DNA of 40,343 nt from Mesorhizobium norvegicum (GCF_004919685.1 NZ_SMYZ01000078.1:34569-74911), one strand, 5' to 3'. Shown: positions 18,120-25,987, counted from the first letter of the stretch. Made by a program: numbers and translations. Notes: generated by a model not told the origin, from the sequence alone.

Positions 18120-18767
18120 ATGTCCAAGCTGCGTGTCAACGCTTTCACCCTGTCGCTCGACGGCTATGGCGCTGGTCCCGATCAGGATATGCAAAATCCG
18201 CTCGGCGTCGGTGGGGAATCCTTGCACAAGTGGTTTGTCGACACTCGCACCTTCCGTGAGATGGTGCTCGGACAAGATGGCGGCACCACCGATATCAACG
18301 AGGCGTTCGCGGCGCGCAGTTTCGAAAATGTCGGCGCCTGGATCCTCGGCCGCAACATGTTCGGGCCGATCCGCGGCGCATGGCCTGACGACAGCTGGAA
18401 GGGCTGGTGGGGCGACAACCCGCCATACCACGTGCCGGTTTTCGTGCTGACCCACCACAAGCGCGAACCGATCGTCATGGAGGGCGGCACGACCTTTTGT
18501 TTCATCACCGACGGCATCCATTCGGCGCTTGAAAAGGCGAAGGCGGCGGCTGGGGGCAAGGATGTACGGGTCGGTGGCGGTGTCGACACCATCCGCCAGT
18601 ACCTGCAGGAAAAGCTGATCGACGAGATGCACCTGGCGATTTCACCGGTGCTGCTCGGCAAGGGGGAGAACCTTTTCGCCGGCCTCGATATGGTGAAGCT
18701 GGGCTATCAGTGCGGCGAGCAAGTGGCGACTGCGCTTGCCACGCATGTGGTGATCAAGCGGGCGTAG
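18120..18767 (+). CDS. Dihydrofolate reductase-family protein (RibD C-terminal-like)
   Basis: A 215-aa protein with the fold of the RibD reductase domain. It starts VNAFTLSLDGYGAGPDQ, where bona fide enzymes have SLDG at the substrate entrance, then SFENVGAWILGRNMFGPIRG and the nucleotide-binding segment DVRVGGGVDTIRQYLQEKLIDEMHL read across strand-loop-helix, ending with PVLLGKGENLF. These are hallmarks of YyaP/YwjB-type stand-alone proteins. The reaction is unknown, though NADPH-dependent reduction is likely. The GAGGAGG ribosome site is strong. It is convergent with ppk2, with a palindromic repeat between them. Confidence 0.85.
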   Translation: MSKLRVNAFTLSLDGYGAGPDQDMQNPLGVGGESLHKWFVDTRTFREMVLGQDGGTTDINEAFAARSFENVGAWILGRNMFGPIRGAWPDDSWKGWWGDNPPYHVPVFVLTHHKREPIVMEGGTTFCFITDGIHSALEKAKAAAGGKDVRVGGGVDTIRQYLQEKLIDEMHLAISPVLLGKGENLFAGLDMVKLGYQCGEQVATALATHVVIKRA

Positions 18768-18794
18768 GTGGCGAAGCCCTCGGCGCAAGCTTCT

Positions 18795-18949
18795 TTCTCC
18801 CCGTTCTACGGGGAGAAATGCCCGGCAGGGCAATGAGGGGCGGCGCTGCTTTTGGAGGTTAGAGCGTCCGATGGCAGTAAATTCGTCGACGCTAGCGCCG
18901 CCCCTCATCCGCCCTTCGGGCACCTTCTCCCCGTGGAACGGGGAGAAGG
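18795..18949. repeat. Mosaic palindromic repeat (copy A) at a convergent gene junction
   Basis: Two arms in inverted orientation around a variable centre. Each arm has an outer hairpin (TTCTCCCCGT / ACGGGGAGAA), a small GCCC/GGGC hairpin, and an inner block ATGAGGGGCGGCGCT (left) or AGCGCCGCCCCTCAT (right). The left arm starts at 18795 and the right arm ends at 18949. It fills the gap between the DHFR-like gene and ppk2, which converge. A second copy with the same architecture lies at 38996-39123. It resembles rhizobial intergenic mosaic (RIME-like) elements and probably also works as a two-way terminator. Confidence 0.85.
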
Positions 18950-18958
18950 AAAAAGTGC

Positions 18959-19879
18959 TCAATACTTCTCCGGCACATAAAGCTCGCGCGGCAGCGTCTG
19001 ACGTTCGTATTCGGGATTGAAGACGCGCTCCGGCAGCGTGATCTCTTCGTGTGGGACCTCTTCATAGGGCATCTGCTTGAGCAGGTGGTCGATGCAGTTC
19101 AGGCGCGCCCGCTTCTTGTCGTTGCCTTCGACGATGAACCAGGGGGCTTCCGGGATGTTGGTGCGTACGAAGGTCTCTTCCTTGGCCTTGGTGTACTGCT
19201 CCCAGCGCACGCGCGACTGCAGGTCCATCGGCGACAGTTTCCACTGCTTCATCGGATCGTGGATGCGCATCAGGAAACGCATCTGCTGTTCCTCGTCGGT
19301 GATCGAGAACCAGTATTTGACCACGGTGATGCCCGAACGGACCAGCATACGCTCGAACTCCGGCACGTCACGGAAGAACTCTTCCACCTGATCGGGCTGG
19401 GCAAAGCCCATTACCCGCTCGACGCCGGACCGGTTGTACCAGGAGCGGTCGAACAGCACGATTTCACCGCCGGCCGGCAGATGCGGCACATAGCGCTGGA
19501 AATACCATTGCGACTTCTCGCGCTCGGTCGGCGCCGGCAGCGCCACAACACGGCAGATGCGCGGGTTGAGCCGCTGGGTGATGCGCTTAATGACGCCGCC
19601 CTTGCCGGCCGAGTCGCGGCCCTCGAAGATCACCACCAGCTTCTTCTTGTGATAGGCGACCCAGGACTGCAGCTTGATCAATTCGGATTGCAAGGTGATC
19701 AGGTCACGAAAATACTGCATGCGATCGATCGAAGGCGGATGCGCGTTCTTGTAGATCTTGGCGATCTCCATCGACAGCGCCGGCTCCGACATTTCGAGCT
19801 CATAGTCCTCGTCGAGCGTGTCGGCGAGCTCGGCTTCCAGCCAGTCCCTGGCAGGAGAATTCTGTTTTAGCTCGGTCAT
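18959..19879 (-). CDS. ppk2: Polyphosphate kinase 2
   Basis: Transfers phosphate between polyphosphate and nucleotides. The 306-aa protein has one PPK2 domain with Walker A FEGRDSAGKGG (85-95), Walker B LFDRSWYNRSGVE (142-154) and the lid region around VPHLPAGGEI, which is class I organisation. The start at 19879 (MTELKQN) is preceded by GGAG; the frame extends 68 codons upstream but that leader is Gly/Pro-rich and unlike the family. Class I enzymes of rhizobia mostly phosphorylate ADP or GDP from polyphosphate, so a role in ATP regeneration or stress is likely. It ends 9 bp from a palindromic repeat. Confidence 0.95.
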   Translation of the reverse strand: MTELKQNSPARDWLEAELADTLDEDYELEMSEPALSMEIAKIYKNAHPPSIDRMQYFRDLITLQSELIKLQSWVAYHKKKLVVIFEGRDSAGKGGVIKRITQRLNPRICRVVALPAPTEREKSQWYFQRYVPHLPAGGEIVLFDRSWYNRSGVERVMGFAQPDQVEEFFRDVPEFERMLVRSGITVVKYWFSITDEEQQMRFLMRIHDPMKQWKLSPMDLQSRVRWEQYTKAKEETFVRTNIPEAPWFIVEGNDKKRARLNCIDHLLKQMPYEEVPHEEITLPERVFNPEYERQTLPRELYVPEKY

Positions 19880-20157
19880 ATCAGCTGCTCCGGTTGCAAG
19901 CTCTGTCGATCCATGTCCGGCGCCCCAAACTCCCGGCTTACGGCCCGGAACGGCAACACCTGAGCCGACTTCAATATAGGCCGGCAGTGACGGTTTTATT
20001 GCAGTCCGAGCGCGATCCCCGCCGCTGCCAATCCCGCCAGGCATGATCGATCCGTCATCCTGGCATGGCGACAAGCCGCCCAAATTGTCCTACAAATAGC
20101 GGCCACATTCGGGGCGCCCTCCCCAGCCCCCTTCCCAACGCAATCGCGAGGACTGAC

Positions 20158-21201
20158 ATGGAATACCGCACTCTCGGCCGTTCCGGCCTGAAGGTTTCGA
20201 CACTGACCATGGGCACCATGACTTTCGGCGGCGCCGGCGCGTTTTCGGCGGTCGGCAAGACCGACCTCGACGAGGCACGCCGGATGATCGATCTCTGCAT
20301 CGATGCCGGCATCAACGTCATCGACACCGCCAATGTCTATTCGAACGGCATTTCGGAAGAGATCATCGGCGAAGCGCTCGGCGGCAAGCGCAAGGGCGAC
20401 GTGCTGATCGCCTCCAAGGCACGGATGCGGATCGGCAAAGGTCCGAACGATGAAGGCCTGTCGCGCCATCATCTGATCCGCGAATGCGAGAAGAGCCTGA
20501 AGCGGCTCAAGACCGACGTCATCGACATCTACTTCCTGCACGAGTGGGATGGCGTGACGCCGTTGGAGGAAACCATCGCGGCGCTCGATACTTTGGTTGC
20601 CCAGGGCAAGATCCGCTATGTCGGCTGCTCCAACTATTCCGGCTGGCAGGTGATGAAGGCGCTCGGTATCAGCGACAGCCATCACCAGCCGCGCTTCGTC
20701 ACCCAGCAGATCCACTACACGCTGGAGGCTCGCGAGGCGGAGTATGAGCTGCTGCCGATTTCCGTCGATCAGGGGCTGGGCGTGCTGGTCTGGAGCCCGC
20801 TCGCCGGCGGATTGCTGTCCGGCAAATACCGCCGCGACAGCCCCACCGCCCGCCAGCTCGCCGGCTGGTCCGAACCGCCGATCCGCGACGAGGACCGGCT
20901 GTGGCGGATCGTCGATGTGCTTGTCGAGATCGGCACGCAGCGCGGCGTGTCGGCAGCGCAGGTGGCATTGGCCTGGCTGCTTGGCCGGCCGGCCGTCAGT
21001 TCGCTGGTGATCGGCGCCCGCAACGAAGCCCAGTTGAAGGACAACCTCGCAGCCGCGAGCCTGGTGCTCACCGACGACGAACGCGGTCGCCTCGACGCAG
21101 TCAGCCGGCCGCCTTTGCTCTATCCTTACTGGCACCAGCAACTGACGGCAAAGGACCGCTTCGGCCCCGCCGATCTCGTTCTTGACCGCAGCGGCATCTG
21201 A
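20158..21201 (+). CDS. Aldo/keto reductase
   Basis: NAD(P)H-dependent oxidoreductase with a TIM-barrel fold. The 347-aa sequence starts MEYRTLGRSGLKVSTLTMGT and shows the catalytic tetrad in order: Asp and Tyr in DTANVYSNGISEEIIGEAL, Lys in VLIASKARM, and His in YFLHEWDG. It continues with GKIRYVGCSNYSGW and ends with the cofactor loop SSLVIGARNEAQLKDN. The start at 20158 has GAGGA upstream. It is divergent from ppk2, with 278 bp between them, and convergent with the glycosyltransferase gene, which ends only 30 bp away. Substrate unknown. Confidence 0.92.
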   Translation: MEYRTLGRSGLKVSTLTMGTMTFGGAGAFSAVGKTDLDEARRMIDLCIDAGINVIDTANVYSNGISEEIIGEALGGKRKGDVLIASKARMRIGKGPNDEGLSRHHLIRECEKSLKRLKTDVIDIYFLHEWDGVTPLEETIAALDTLVAQGKIRYVGCSNYSGWQVMKALGISDSHHQPRFVTQQIHYTLEAREAEYELLPISVDQGLGVLVWSPLAGGLLSGKYRRDSPTARQLAGWSEPPIRDEDRLWRIVDVLVEIGTQRGVSAAQVALAWLLGRPAVSSLVIGARNEAQLKDNLAAASLVLTDDERGRLDAVSRPPLLYPYWHQQLTAKDRFGPADLVLDRSGI

Positions 21202-21230
21202 CGAGCAAGGTCTGGTGCAGAGGCGACGTT

Positions 21231-22202
21231 CTAACCCTGGATGAAACGCCAGACCTCGGGATCGGGCTCGATCTGGCCGCTGAGGACGAAATATTTGTAG
21301 AGCACGAGCAGGGAGATCGCCTGCTCGTCCTGCTCGTTGGAGAATTGGCGGCAATAGGCATTGGCCGCGGCGATGATGCGTTGCGCCTCGGCCGGGTGGT
21401 GTTCGAAATAGCGCACCTTGTCGGCGACATCGGCGAAATCCGGGTCGAGCGGCACATAGTGGACACCGGCCTCGAGTTGCTTTTCCGCAAACCATGTCTC
21501 GTATGTCGGCAACGGCATCAGGCAGAGCGAATTGGAATTCAGTATCCATTTGAGATTGGTCGCCACGTCGTTGCCTTCGAGCGAGACGATGTAGCGGTAA
21601 CGCAGCTGTTGGCTGATGCTTAGGAAGGGCTTGCTATACTCGGCCGGCGCATACGGCTTGTGCGAGCCGGCGTCGCAAAACGGCAAGTCGCGCACTGCGT
21701 CGATAAATCTTGTCCGTTTCGGATTGTTGAGATCGCCGCGCCAGACCAGGGCCGGGCGCTTGTCGGCGAATGCAATTGCGTCGGCCGGCATGTGGAAATG
21801 CCGGAACTTGTTGAATTTCATGATGACAGCATTTTCGTCGTCAGCACGGATCGGCCGATCCTTGACGAGCGTCGGCACCTTCGGCACCTCGATGACGTCG
21901 CCGAATTCGACATCGACGAGCAATGCCGGATCGAAATAGCGGGCAAACTCCCTCAGATCGTAATAGTACATGGTCGGCGTGGAGGGCAGCTTGTCGAGAC
22001 GCACCGCAGCCGGGCTGGGCGAAAACGCATCCTGCAGCTTGTTGTAGTAATTCAGCCGCCGCCGCACCGCCTCATCCGAGAGCCTGGCCTGTTCGAGGCG
22101 GCCCGCCAACCGCCGACGAAAGAGTGCCTGCGGGGCGATATCGCGCAAGACGTTGCGCGCATAGTAGAAAACCCTTGCCGTCGTTCGTTGTATGGTGGCC
22201 AT
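21231..22202 (-). CDS. GT90/CAP10-type glycosyltransferase (LPS or capsule modification)
   Basis: A 323-aa protein with the CAP10 pattern: LVWRGDLNNPKRTRFI in the middle, then YIVSLEGNDVATNLKWIL and NSNSLCLMPLPTYETWF. This fits family 90 glycosyltransferases such as bacterial LpsA-like proteins that add xylose or another sugar to lipopolysaccharide or capsule. There is no signal peptide; an Arg-rich N-terminal helix suggests peripheral membrane attachment. The Shine-Dalgarno sequence is weak. No other polysaccharide genes are adjacent, so acceptor and donor are unknown. Confidence 0.78.
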   Translation of the reverse strand: MATIQRTTARVFYYARNVLRDIAPQALFRRRLAGRLEQARLSDEAVRRRLNYYNKLQDAFSPSPAAVRLDKLPSTPTMYYYDLREFARYFDPALLVDVEFGDVIEVPKVPTLVKDRPIRADDENAVIMKFNKFRHFHMPADAIAFADKRPALVWRGDLNNPKRTRFIDAVRDLPFCDAGSHKPYAPAEYSKPFLSISQQLRYRYIVSLEGNDVATNLKWILNSNSLCLMPLPTYETWFAEKQLEAGVHYVPLDPDFADVADKVRYFEHHPAEAQRIIAAANAYCRQFSNEQDEQAISLLVLYKYFVLSGQIEPDPEVWRFIQG

Positions 22203-22406
22203 AATTCACTTGATCAAAACAAACGGGCAGATCGCTGCACAGCGTGTTGGCACCCCTGTTCTCCCCTACACCATTGTGCCGCTGATCTTGCAAGCCCCAG
22301 ACCATCATCGACGCGAACCGCCGGGGACCATCGCTTCAGCTGTTGTGTTTGACGGCTAATGCTCCTAGGCAGGACCATAGCCGCGAGGCAGTGAAAAGGA
22401 GCCGAT

Positions 22407-22559
22407 ATGGCGCGACCACCAAATTACGATCAGGAACGCAAGGAACGCGACCGCCAGAAAGCGGCCAAGAAGGCCGAGAAGCTGGCAGCCAAGGTTGCGG
22501 CGCGGGAACGTTCGAAGCCCGAGGACGAGACCGAAGGCGAAACCGAAACGGCAAAGTGA
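22407..22559 (+). CDS. 50-aa highly charged small protein
   Basis: A complete 50-codon frame behind a strong AAGGAG Shine-Dalgarno sequence. The product begins MARPPNYDQERKERDRQKAA, continues as a Lys/Ala/Glu-rich helix (KKAEKLAAKVAARERSK), and ends in an acidic tail (EDETEGETETAK). It is predicted to be one long amphipathic helix with a disordered C-terminus. Similar short Lys-rich hypothetical proteins beginning MARPP are, to my recollection, common in Rhizobiales, but no function is known. Nucleic-acid or ribosome association would suit the composition; that is a guess. Confidence 0.7.
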   Translation: MARPPNYDQERKERDRQKAAKKAEKLAAKVAARERSKPEDETEGETETAK

Positions 22560-22563
22560 CGGC

Positions 22564-22585
22564 AAAAGGCCCGCGGATGCGGGCC
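22564..22585 (-). terminator. Intrinsic terminator of the DUF982 gene
   Basis: Perfect 7-bp stem GGCCCGC (22568-22574) / GCGGGCC (22579-22585) with a 4-base loop. On the minus strand it is followed by TTTT. It lies 29 bp beyond the DUF982 stop codon and just after the stop of the convergent small-protein gene, so it may serve both. Confidence 0.7.
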
Positions 22586-22613
22586 ATGCCTCAATCCAGA
22601 TGGCCGGCTTGTG

Positions 22614-22874
22614 TCAGGCCGGCGCCTTGTCGCTGACAAAGACGTCCACTTCGCGCGCTGCCGCAATGAAGGCGCGCCTGGCGTTCATCGCCGGCTTGTC
22701 GCCGGCCAGCGCGTCATGGCAGGCCTGCAGCGCCGCGCGATGCTTGGGGCTGCGCTTGCCGGGCCAGCTGTTGAGGAGGTAGTCGGAAGCCTCACGTGCC
22801 GTACGCAAGAGCTGAGTGCTTCCCGCCGCGACTGACTTCACAGTCACAGGTGTTTCAAATCGGTTGTTTTCCAT
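22614..22874 (-). CDS. DUF982 domain protein
   Basis: An 86-aa protein matching DUF982: TVKSVAAGSTQLLRTAREAS, then DYLLNSWPGKRSPKHRAAL, where WPxKRxxKHRAA is the family core, and a C-terminal half ending ARRAFIAAAREVDVFV. DUF982 is almost confined to Rhizobiales, often in several copies per genome, with no known function. The Shine-Dalgarno sequence AAGGAG is strong. Length is typical. Confidence 0.88.
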   Translation of the reverse strand: MENNRFETPVTVKSVAAGSTQLLRTAREASDYLLNSWPGKRSPKHRAALQACHDALAGDKPAMNARRAFIAAAREVDVFVSDKAPA

Positions 22875-22967
22875 CGCCGCTCCTTACGCCATCGGCGGCT
22901 GCGAAGCGAGGCCGAAAGTGCGCGCAGGTCCGGACGCCGCCTTTTGCGCGCCCCGTCCCTACGGGCC

Positions 22968-23633
22968 TTAGGCGGCGACGACGGCAAAGCCTCTGGCGCG
23001 AAGACCGCGCCGATCGTTGGCGAGCGACGTCACCAGCCGGTCGCGGCTGCCGACGATGTGGCCTGAAAGCAGGCGTGCGGCTTCATCGGCATCGCCAAGG
23101 CGTGCCGCCGCCAGAATGGCGCGATGTTCGGCCCAGGCGCGAGCAAGGGCCGCTTCGTCGCGAACCTCCAGCCAGCGCGCCCGCGACAGGCGCGTCATGG
23201 CATCGCGGACCGCCCGGAACAGGAATTCGTTGCCCGACAGACGCGCCAGTTCGATGTGAAAATCCATGCCGACACGATGCCATTCCTCGCGCGGCGTGTC
23301 GTTGTCGCAGGACTCGAGCATCGCCTCGATGACATCGACGGCGCTCCGGTCCGCCAAGCCGCATGTCAGGCGAAGTGCCGCAACCTCGACCGCCTCTCTG
23401 TAGACGGCAATCTGCTCGAGTTCGGCCAGATTGATGGGCGACACCGTCCAGCCACGTCCGTCCCTGCCGACCAGGCCCTCGGTCTCGAGCCGCAGCAGGG
23501 CTGCCCTGACCGGGGTTCGCGACGCACCGAAGCGGCTTTCGATCCAGCGCTCCGTCAGCTTCTCGCCGGGACCGATCTCGAGGCCCAGGATCATCTGCCG
23601 AAGCTGTTTTTCGACGCTCTGCATCTGCGACAT
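22968..23633 (-). CDS. GntR-family transcriptional regulator (FadR/FCD subfamily)
   Basis: A 221-aa regulator. The N-terminal winged helix includes VEKQLRQMILGLEIGPGEKL, ERWIESRFGASRTPVRAALL (the recognition helix) and LETEGLVGRDGRGWTVS. The C-terminal all-helical FCD ligand domain (about 85-210) contains FHIELARLSGN and AWAEHRAILAAA with the expected metal-site His residues. The start is either 23633 or 23645; both lie within METTMSQMQ. It is divergent from the MFS gene at 23828, and an operator-like TTGGTATCCCAA lies between them, so it probably represses the transporter and itself. The inducer is unknown. Confidence 0.88.
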   Translation of the reverse strand: MSQMQSVEKQLRQMILGLEIGPGEKLTERWIESRFGASRTPVRAALLRLETEGLVGRDGRGWTVSPINLAELEQIAVYREAVEVAALRLTCGLADRSAVDVIEAMLESCDNDTPREEWHRVGMDFHIELARLSGNEFLFRAVRDAMTRLSRARWLEVRDEAALARAWAEHRAILAAARLGDADEAARLLSGHIVGSRDRLVTSLANDRRGLRARGFAVVAA

Positions 23634-23764
23634 GGTCGTTTCCATTTCTGGCCGTTGCTGGTTCGGGCCGTTTGCCGGCGATCGGCTTGCCGGCCGCGGT
23701 TCCCGTTCACGTTTGACAGGTCGCATTGACAGCGGCCAGGCTTGCGTCCATGACGGGCGCCATC

Positions 23765-23786
23765 TTGGTATCCCAAATTGGTATCC
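23765..23786. promoter_or_regulatory. Probable GntR operator between regulator and MFS gene
   Basis: TTGGTATCCCAA (23765-23776) is a TTGG-N4-CCAA dyad of the kind bound by FadR/FCD-type GntR proteins. The left part is repeated as TTGGTATCC at 23778-23786, giving two overlapping copies with a 13-bp period. It lies about 40 bp before the MFS start and 130 bp before the gntR start, a position able to control both divergent genes. Confidence 0.6.
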
Positions 23787-23827
23787 GCAGCAAGCATCGA
23801 TAGAATTGCTCGGACAGGACATATGAC

Positions 23828-25087
23828 ATGCCGCAGAACACGCCCCCGGCGACCGACAGCACCTACAACATCCACTGGCGGCGCAATCTGTTCGTGTGCT
23901 TTGCCGGTTCGTTCTCGACGCTTGTCGCCATGACGCTGCTTTTGCCGTTCCTGCCGCTCTATATCGAGCAGCTCGGTGCCGAGGGCCACGCGGCGATCGT
24001 GCAATGGTCGGGGATCGCCTATGGCGCGACCTTCTTCGCGGCGGCGCTGGTGGCGCCGCTCTGGGGACGTCTCGGCGACCGCTATGGCCGCAAGGTCATG
24101 CTGGTTCGCGCCAGCTTCGGCATGGCCATATGCATGTCGCTGACCGGCATGGTGCAGACCGTCTGGCAGCTGGTGCTGCTGCGGCTGCTGATCGGTTTTG
24201 CCGGCGGCTATTCGTCGGGATCGACCATCCTCGTCGCCATGCAGACGCCGAAGGAACGTTCCGGCTGGGCGCTCGGCCTGCTGTCGGCCGGCATCACGGC
24301 TGGGGCATTGGTCGGCCCACTGGTTGGCGGTATCTTGCCGCCGCTGATCGGCATCCGCGCCACCTTCCTCTTGTCCGGCGGCGTCATCTTCCTGGCGTTC
24401 CTGGCGACCACGTTTCTCATCAAGGAGAATCCCCGGCCGAAAACAGCAGATGCCGCGTCGAAGCAGAAGCCGAAAGGCGGCTGGGCACAAATCCCCGACA
24501 AACGGCCTGTTATCGCCATGCTGGCGACCGGCATGCTGTTGAGTTTCGCCACCATGTCGATCGAGCCGATCATCACCGTCTATGTGCAGCAGCTTATCGA
24601 AGACCAGAGCCGCGTCACGCTGATATCAGGCGTGGTCATGTCGGCGGCGGCCCTTGGCGCCATCCTGTCGGCTTCGCGTCTCGGCAAGCTCGCCGACCGC
24701 GTCGGCCACTGGAACGTCATCATCGGCGCGCTTGCTGTCTCGGCGCTGCTGCTGATCCCGCAGGCCTTCGTCACGCAGAGCTGGCAGCTCATTGGCCTGC
24801 GCTTCCTGATGGGCCTGGCGCTGGGCGGTCTCTTGCCCTGCATCACCAGCGTCATCCGCCACAATGTTCCCGATGGGGTCGGGGGCAACGTGCTCGGGCT
24901 GTCGATCTCCGCCCAGTATGTCGGGCAGGTCGCCGGCCCCTTGCTCGGCGGCTTTGCCGGTGGTCATTTCGGCATGCGTTCTGTGTTTCTGGGCACATCC
25001 GTCTTGATGGCCGGGGGCGCGGTGTATAACTGGCTGGCGCAGTCACGCCGCGCGCAGGACATGCTCGCCAACGCCAGCAAGCCCTGA
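23828..25087 (+). CDS. MFS transporter, drug-efflux type
   Basis: A 419-aa 12-helix major facilitator. The first helix starts at NLFVCFAGSFSTLVAMTLLL. The loop 2-3 signature is GRLGDRYGRKVMLVRA, and helix 5 carries the antiporter-like GxxxGPLVGG pattern (AGALVGPLVGGILPP). A cytoplasmic loop rich in Lys (about 195-215) separates the two halves. The helix 5 motif argues for proton-coupled export. Control by the divergent GntR regulator is likely. Substrate unknown. Confidence 0.88.
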   Translation: MPQNTPPATDSTYNIHWRRNLFVCFAGSFSTLVAMTLLLPFLPLYIEQLGAEGHAAIVQWSGIAYGATFFAAALVAPLWGRLGDRYGRKVMLVRASFGMAICMSLTGMVQTVWQLVLLRLLIGFAGGYSSGSTILVAMQTPKERSGWALGLLSAGITAGALVGPLVGGILPPLIGIRATFLLSGGVIFLAFLATTFLIKENPRPKTADAASKQKPKGGWAQIPDKRPVIAMLATGMLLSFATMSIEPIITVYVQQLIEDQSRVTLISGVVMSAAALGAILSASRLGKLADRVGHWNVIIGALAVSALLLIPQAFVTQSWQLIGLRFLMGLALGGLLPCITSVIRHNVPDGVGGNVLGLSISAQYVGQVAGPLLGGFAGGHFGMRSVFLGTSVLMAGGAVYNWLAQSRRAQDMLANASKP

Positions 25088-25127
25088 CGGGTTGGGCGTA
25101 TCCCTCTGATATCACGGAGCCACGGAC

Positions 25128-25502
25128 ATGAGCACGGCCGAGCAATTTTCCGGCAACATCGGCCGCATCCTCGTCCTGGCCGGGGGCCTCTGCGGCGCCG
25201 CCGGCGTGGCGCTGTCGGCCGCGGCGGCGCATCTGGGCGGCGCCTTCGTCGGCACTGCCGCATCCTTCCTGATCATGCACGCACCGGTCTTCCTCGCCGC
25301 CGGATTGCTTGGCGCGAACCGGATCCTGCACATCGGCAGCCTGATCCTGTTGGTTGGGCTTCTGTTGTTCTGCGGCGATCTGCTGGCCCGCGATTTTATC
25401 AGTTCGCGGCTGTTCCCGCTGTCGGCGCCGATCGGCGGCACGCTGCTCATCGCCGGCTGGCTGGCGATCGCTGCCTCGGCGCTGGTGCGGCCACGTTCCT
25501 GA
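25128..25502 (+). CDS. DUF423-like small membrane protein
   Basis: A 124-aa protein with four predicted helices: GRILVLAGGLCGAAGVALSA, ASFLIMHAPVFLAAGLL, ILHIGSLILLVGLLLFCGDL and GGTLLIAGWLAIAASALV. The order of a first helix followed by AHLGG and a late FPLSAPIGGTLLIAGW segment fits the DUF423 (YwdK-like) family of unknown function. It starts 40 bp after the MFS gene behind CGGAG and is probably co-transcribed with it. Confidence 0.75.
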   Translation: MSTAEQFSGNIGRILVLAGGLCGAAGVALSAAAAHLGGAFVGTAASFLIMHAPVFLAAGLLGANRILHIGSLILLVGLLLFCGDLLARDFISSRLFPLSAPIGGTLLIAGWLAIAASALVRPRS

Positions 25503-25564
25503 AGCCTCCGGGCGCCCTGCCCGATACCAAGCCTGCGCCCATCAAACGTCGCTTGCGGAGCAAG

Positions 25565-25714
25565 TCAGTCCTGCCGGCGCTCGGGCTGGACAAGCGATTC
25601 GCGATTGCGTCGCCGCAGCCTCGCCAACCGACGCCCTTCCGGCCGTTCGGAAGCCGGCGCGATGCCCCAGTAGTTGCGGTAGATGTCTTCGAACAGATAG
25701 CTCACGGGATGCAT
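25565..25714 (-). CDS. 49-aa microprotein A, paralogue of microprotein B
   Basis: A 49-codon frame starting MHPVSYLFEDIYRNYWGIAP, followed by a strongly basic Arg-rich tail (GRRLARLRRRNRES) and ending ERRQD. The ATG is preceded by AAAGGAG (Shine-Dalgarno). The first 16 residues match those of the neighbouring 47-aa frame at 25776-25919 at 13 positions, while the tails differ. A LacI-type operator copy (25736-25749) lies 22 bp upstream of the start, exactly as for the paralogue. I know no family for it. The aromatic/acidic N-terminus with a basic tail suggests a peptide that binds a protein, a membrane or nucleic acid; function unknown. Confidence 0.65.
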   Translation of the reverse strand: MHPVSYLFEDIYRNYWGIAPASERPEGRRLARLRRRNRESLVQPERRQD

Positions 25715-25735
25715 GATGGGCACTCCTTTCAGCGC

Positions 25736-25749
25736 TTGAATCGATCCAA
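25736..25749. promoter_or_regulatory. LacI-type operator O1 before microprotein A
   Basis: TTGAATCGATCCAA, a near-perfect dyad around a central CG, typical of LacI/GalR-family operators. It is identical to the copy at 25941-25954, is the near-reverse complement of the one at 25974-25987, and differs by one base from 26024-26037. The nearest regulator is the LacI-family gene at 26074. Confidence 0.65.
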
Positions 25750-25775
25750 TCGGCGGATGTCAAAGACAACCCCGA

Positions 25776-25919
25776 TCAGATCCGCTTGCGCTCCACAAGG
25801 AATCGCAGATCGCGGACCCATGGACTGGCTTTGCCGCGGCGCCTCTGCGTCGTGGTGTTCGACGAGATGCTCCAGTCGTTGCGATAGATGTCTTCGAACA
25901 GAAAATTGACGGGGTGCAT
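25776..25919 (-). CDS. 47-aa microprotein B, paralogue of microprotein A
   Basis: A 47-codon frame starting MHPVNFLFEDIYRNDWSISS and ending with WVRDLRFLVERKRI. It shares the N-terminal block MHPV-(N/S)-(F/Y)-LFEDIYRN-x-W with the frame 62 bp downstream on the same strand, but the C-terminal half is unrelated apart from being basic. The start codon has AAGGGAG eight bases upstream. Two LacI-type operators and a well-spaced promoter (-35 TTGATC, -10 TATGTT) lie directly upstream. Conservation of an N-terminus between tandem copies, each with a ribosome site, supports real translation. Longer in-frame starts (26015, 25991) would read through the operator and are unlikely. Confidence 0.68.
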   Translation of the reverse strand: MHPVNFLFEDIYRNDWSISSNTTTQRRRGKASPWVRDLRFLVERKRI

Positions 25920-25940
25920 AACACATCTCCCTTTCCAAGG

Positions 25941-25987
25941 TTGAATCGATCCAATCAAAAGGTCAGATACGGATTGGATCGATTCAA
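25941..25987. promoter_or_regulatory. Paired LacI-type operators O2 and O3 before microprotein B
   Basis: TTGAATCGATCCAA (25941-25954) and TTGGATCGATTCAA (25974-25987), which are reverse complements of each other, spaced 33 bp centre to centre (about three helical turns). O3 abuts the -10 box of the minus-strand promoter at 25987-26015 and would cover the transcription start; O2 lies 22 bp before the microprotein B start codon. The arrangement suits repression by a LacI-type dimer pair. Confidence 0.7.

Noticed and set aside
19996..21549. Open frame of 517 codons on the minus strand across the aldo/keto reductase and the end of the glycosyltransferase
   Set aside because: It spans two well-defined genes and resembles no family.
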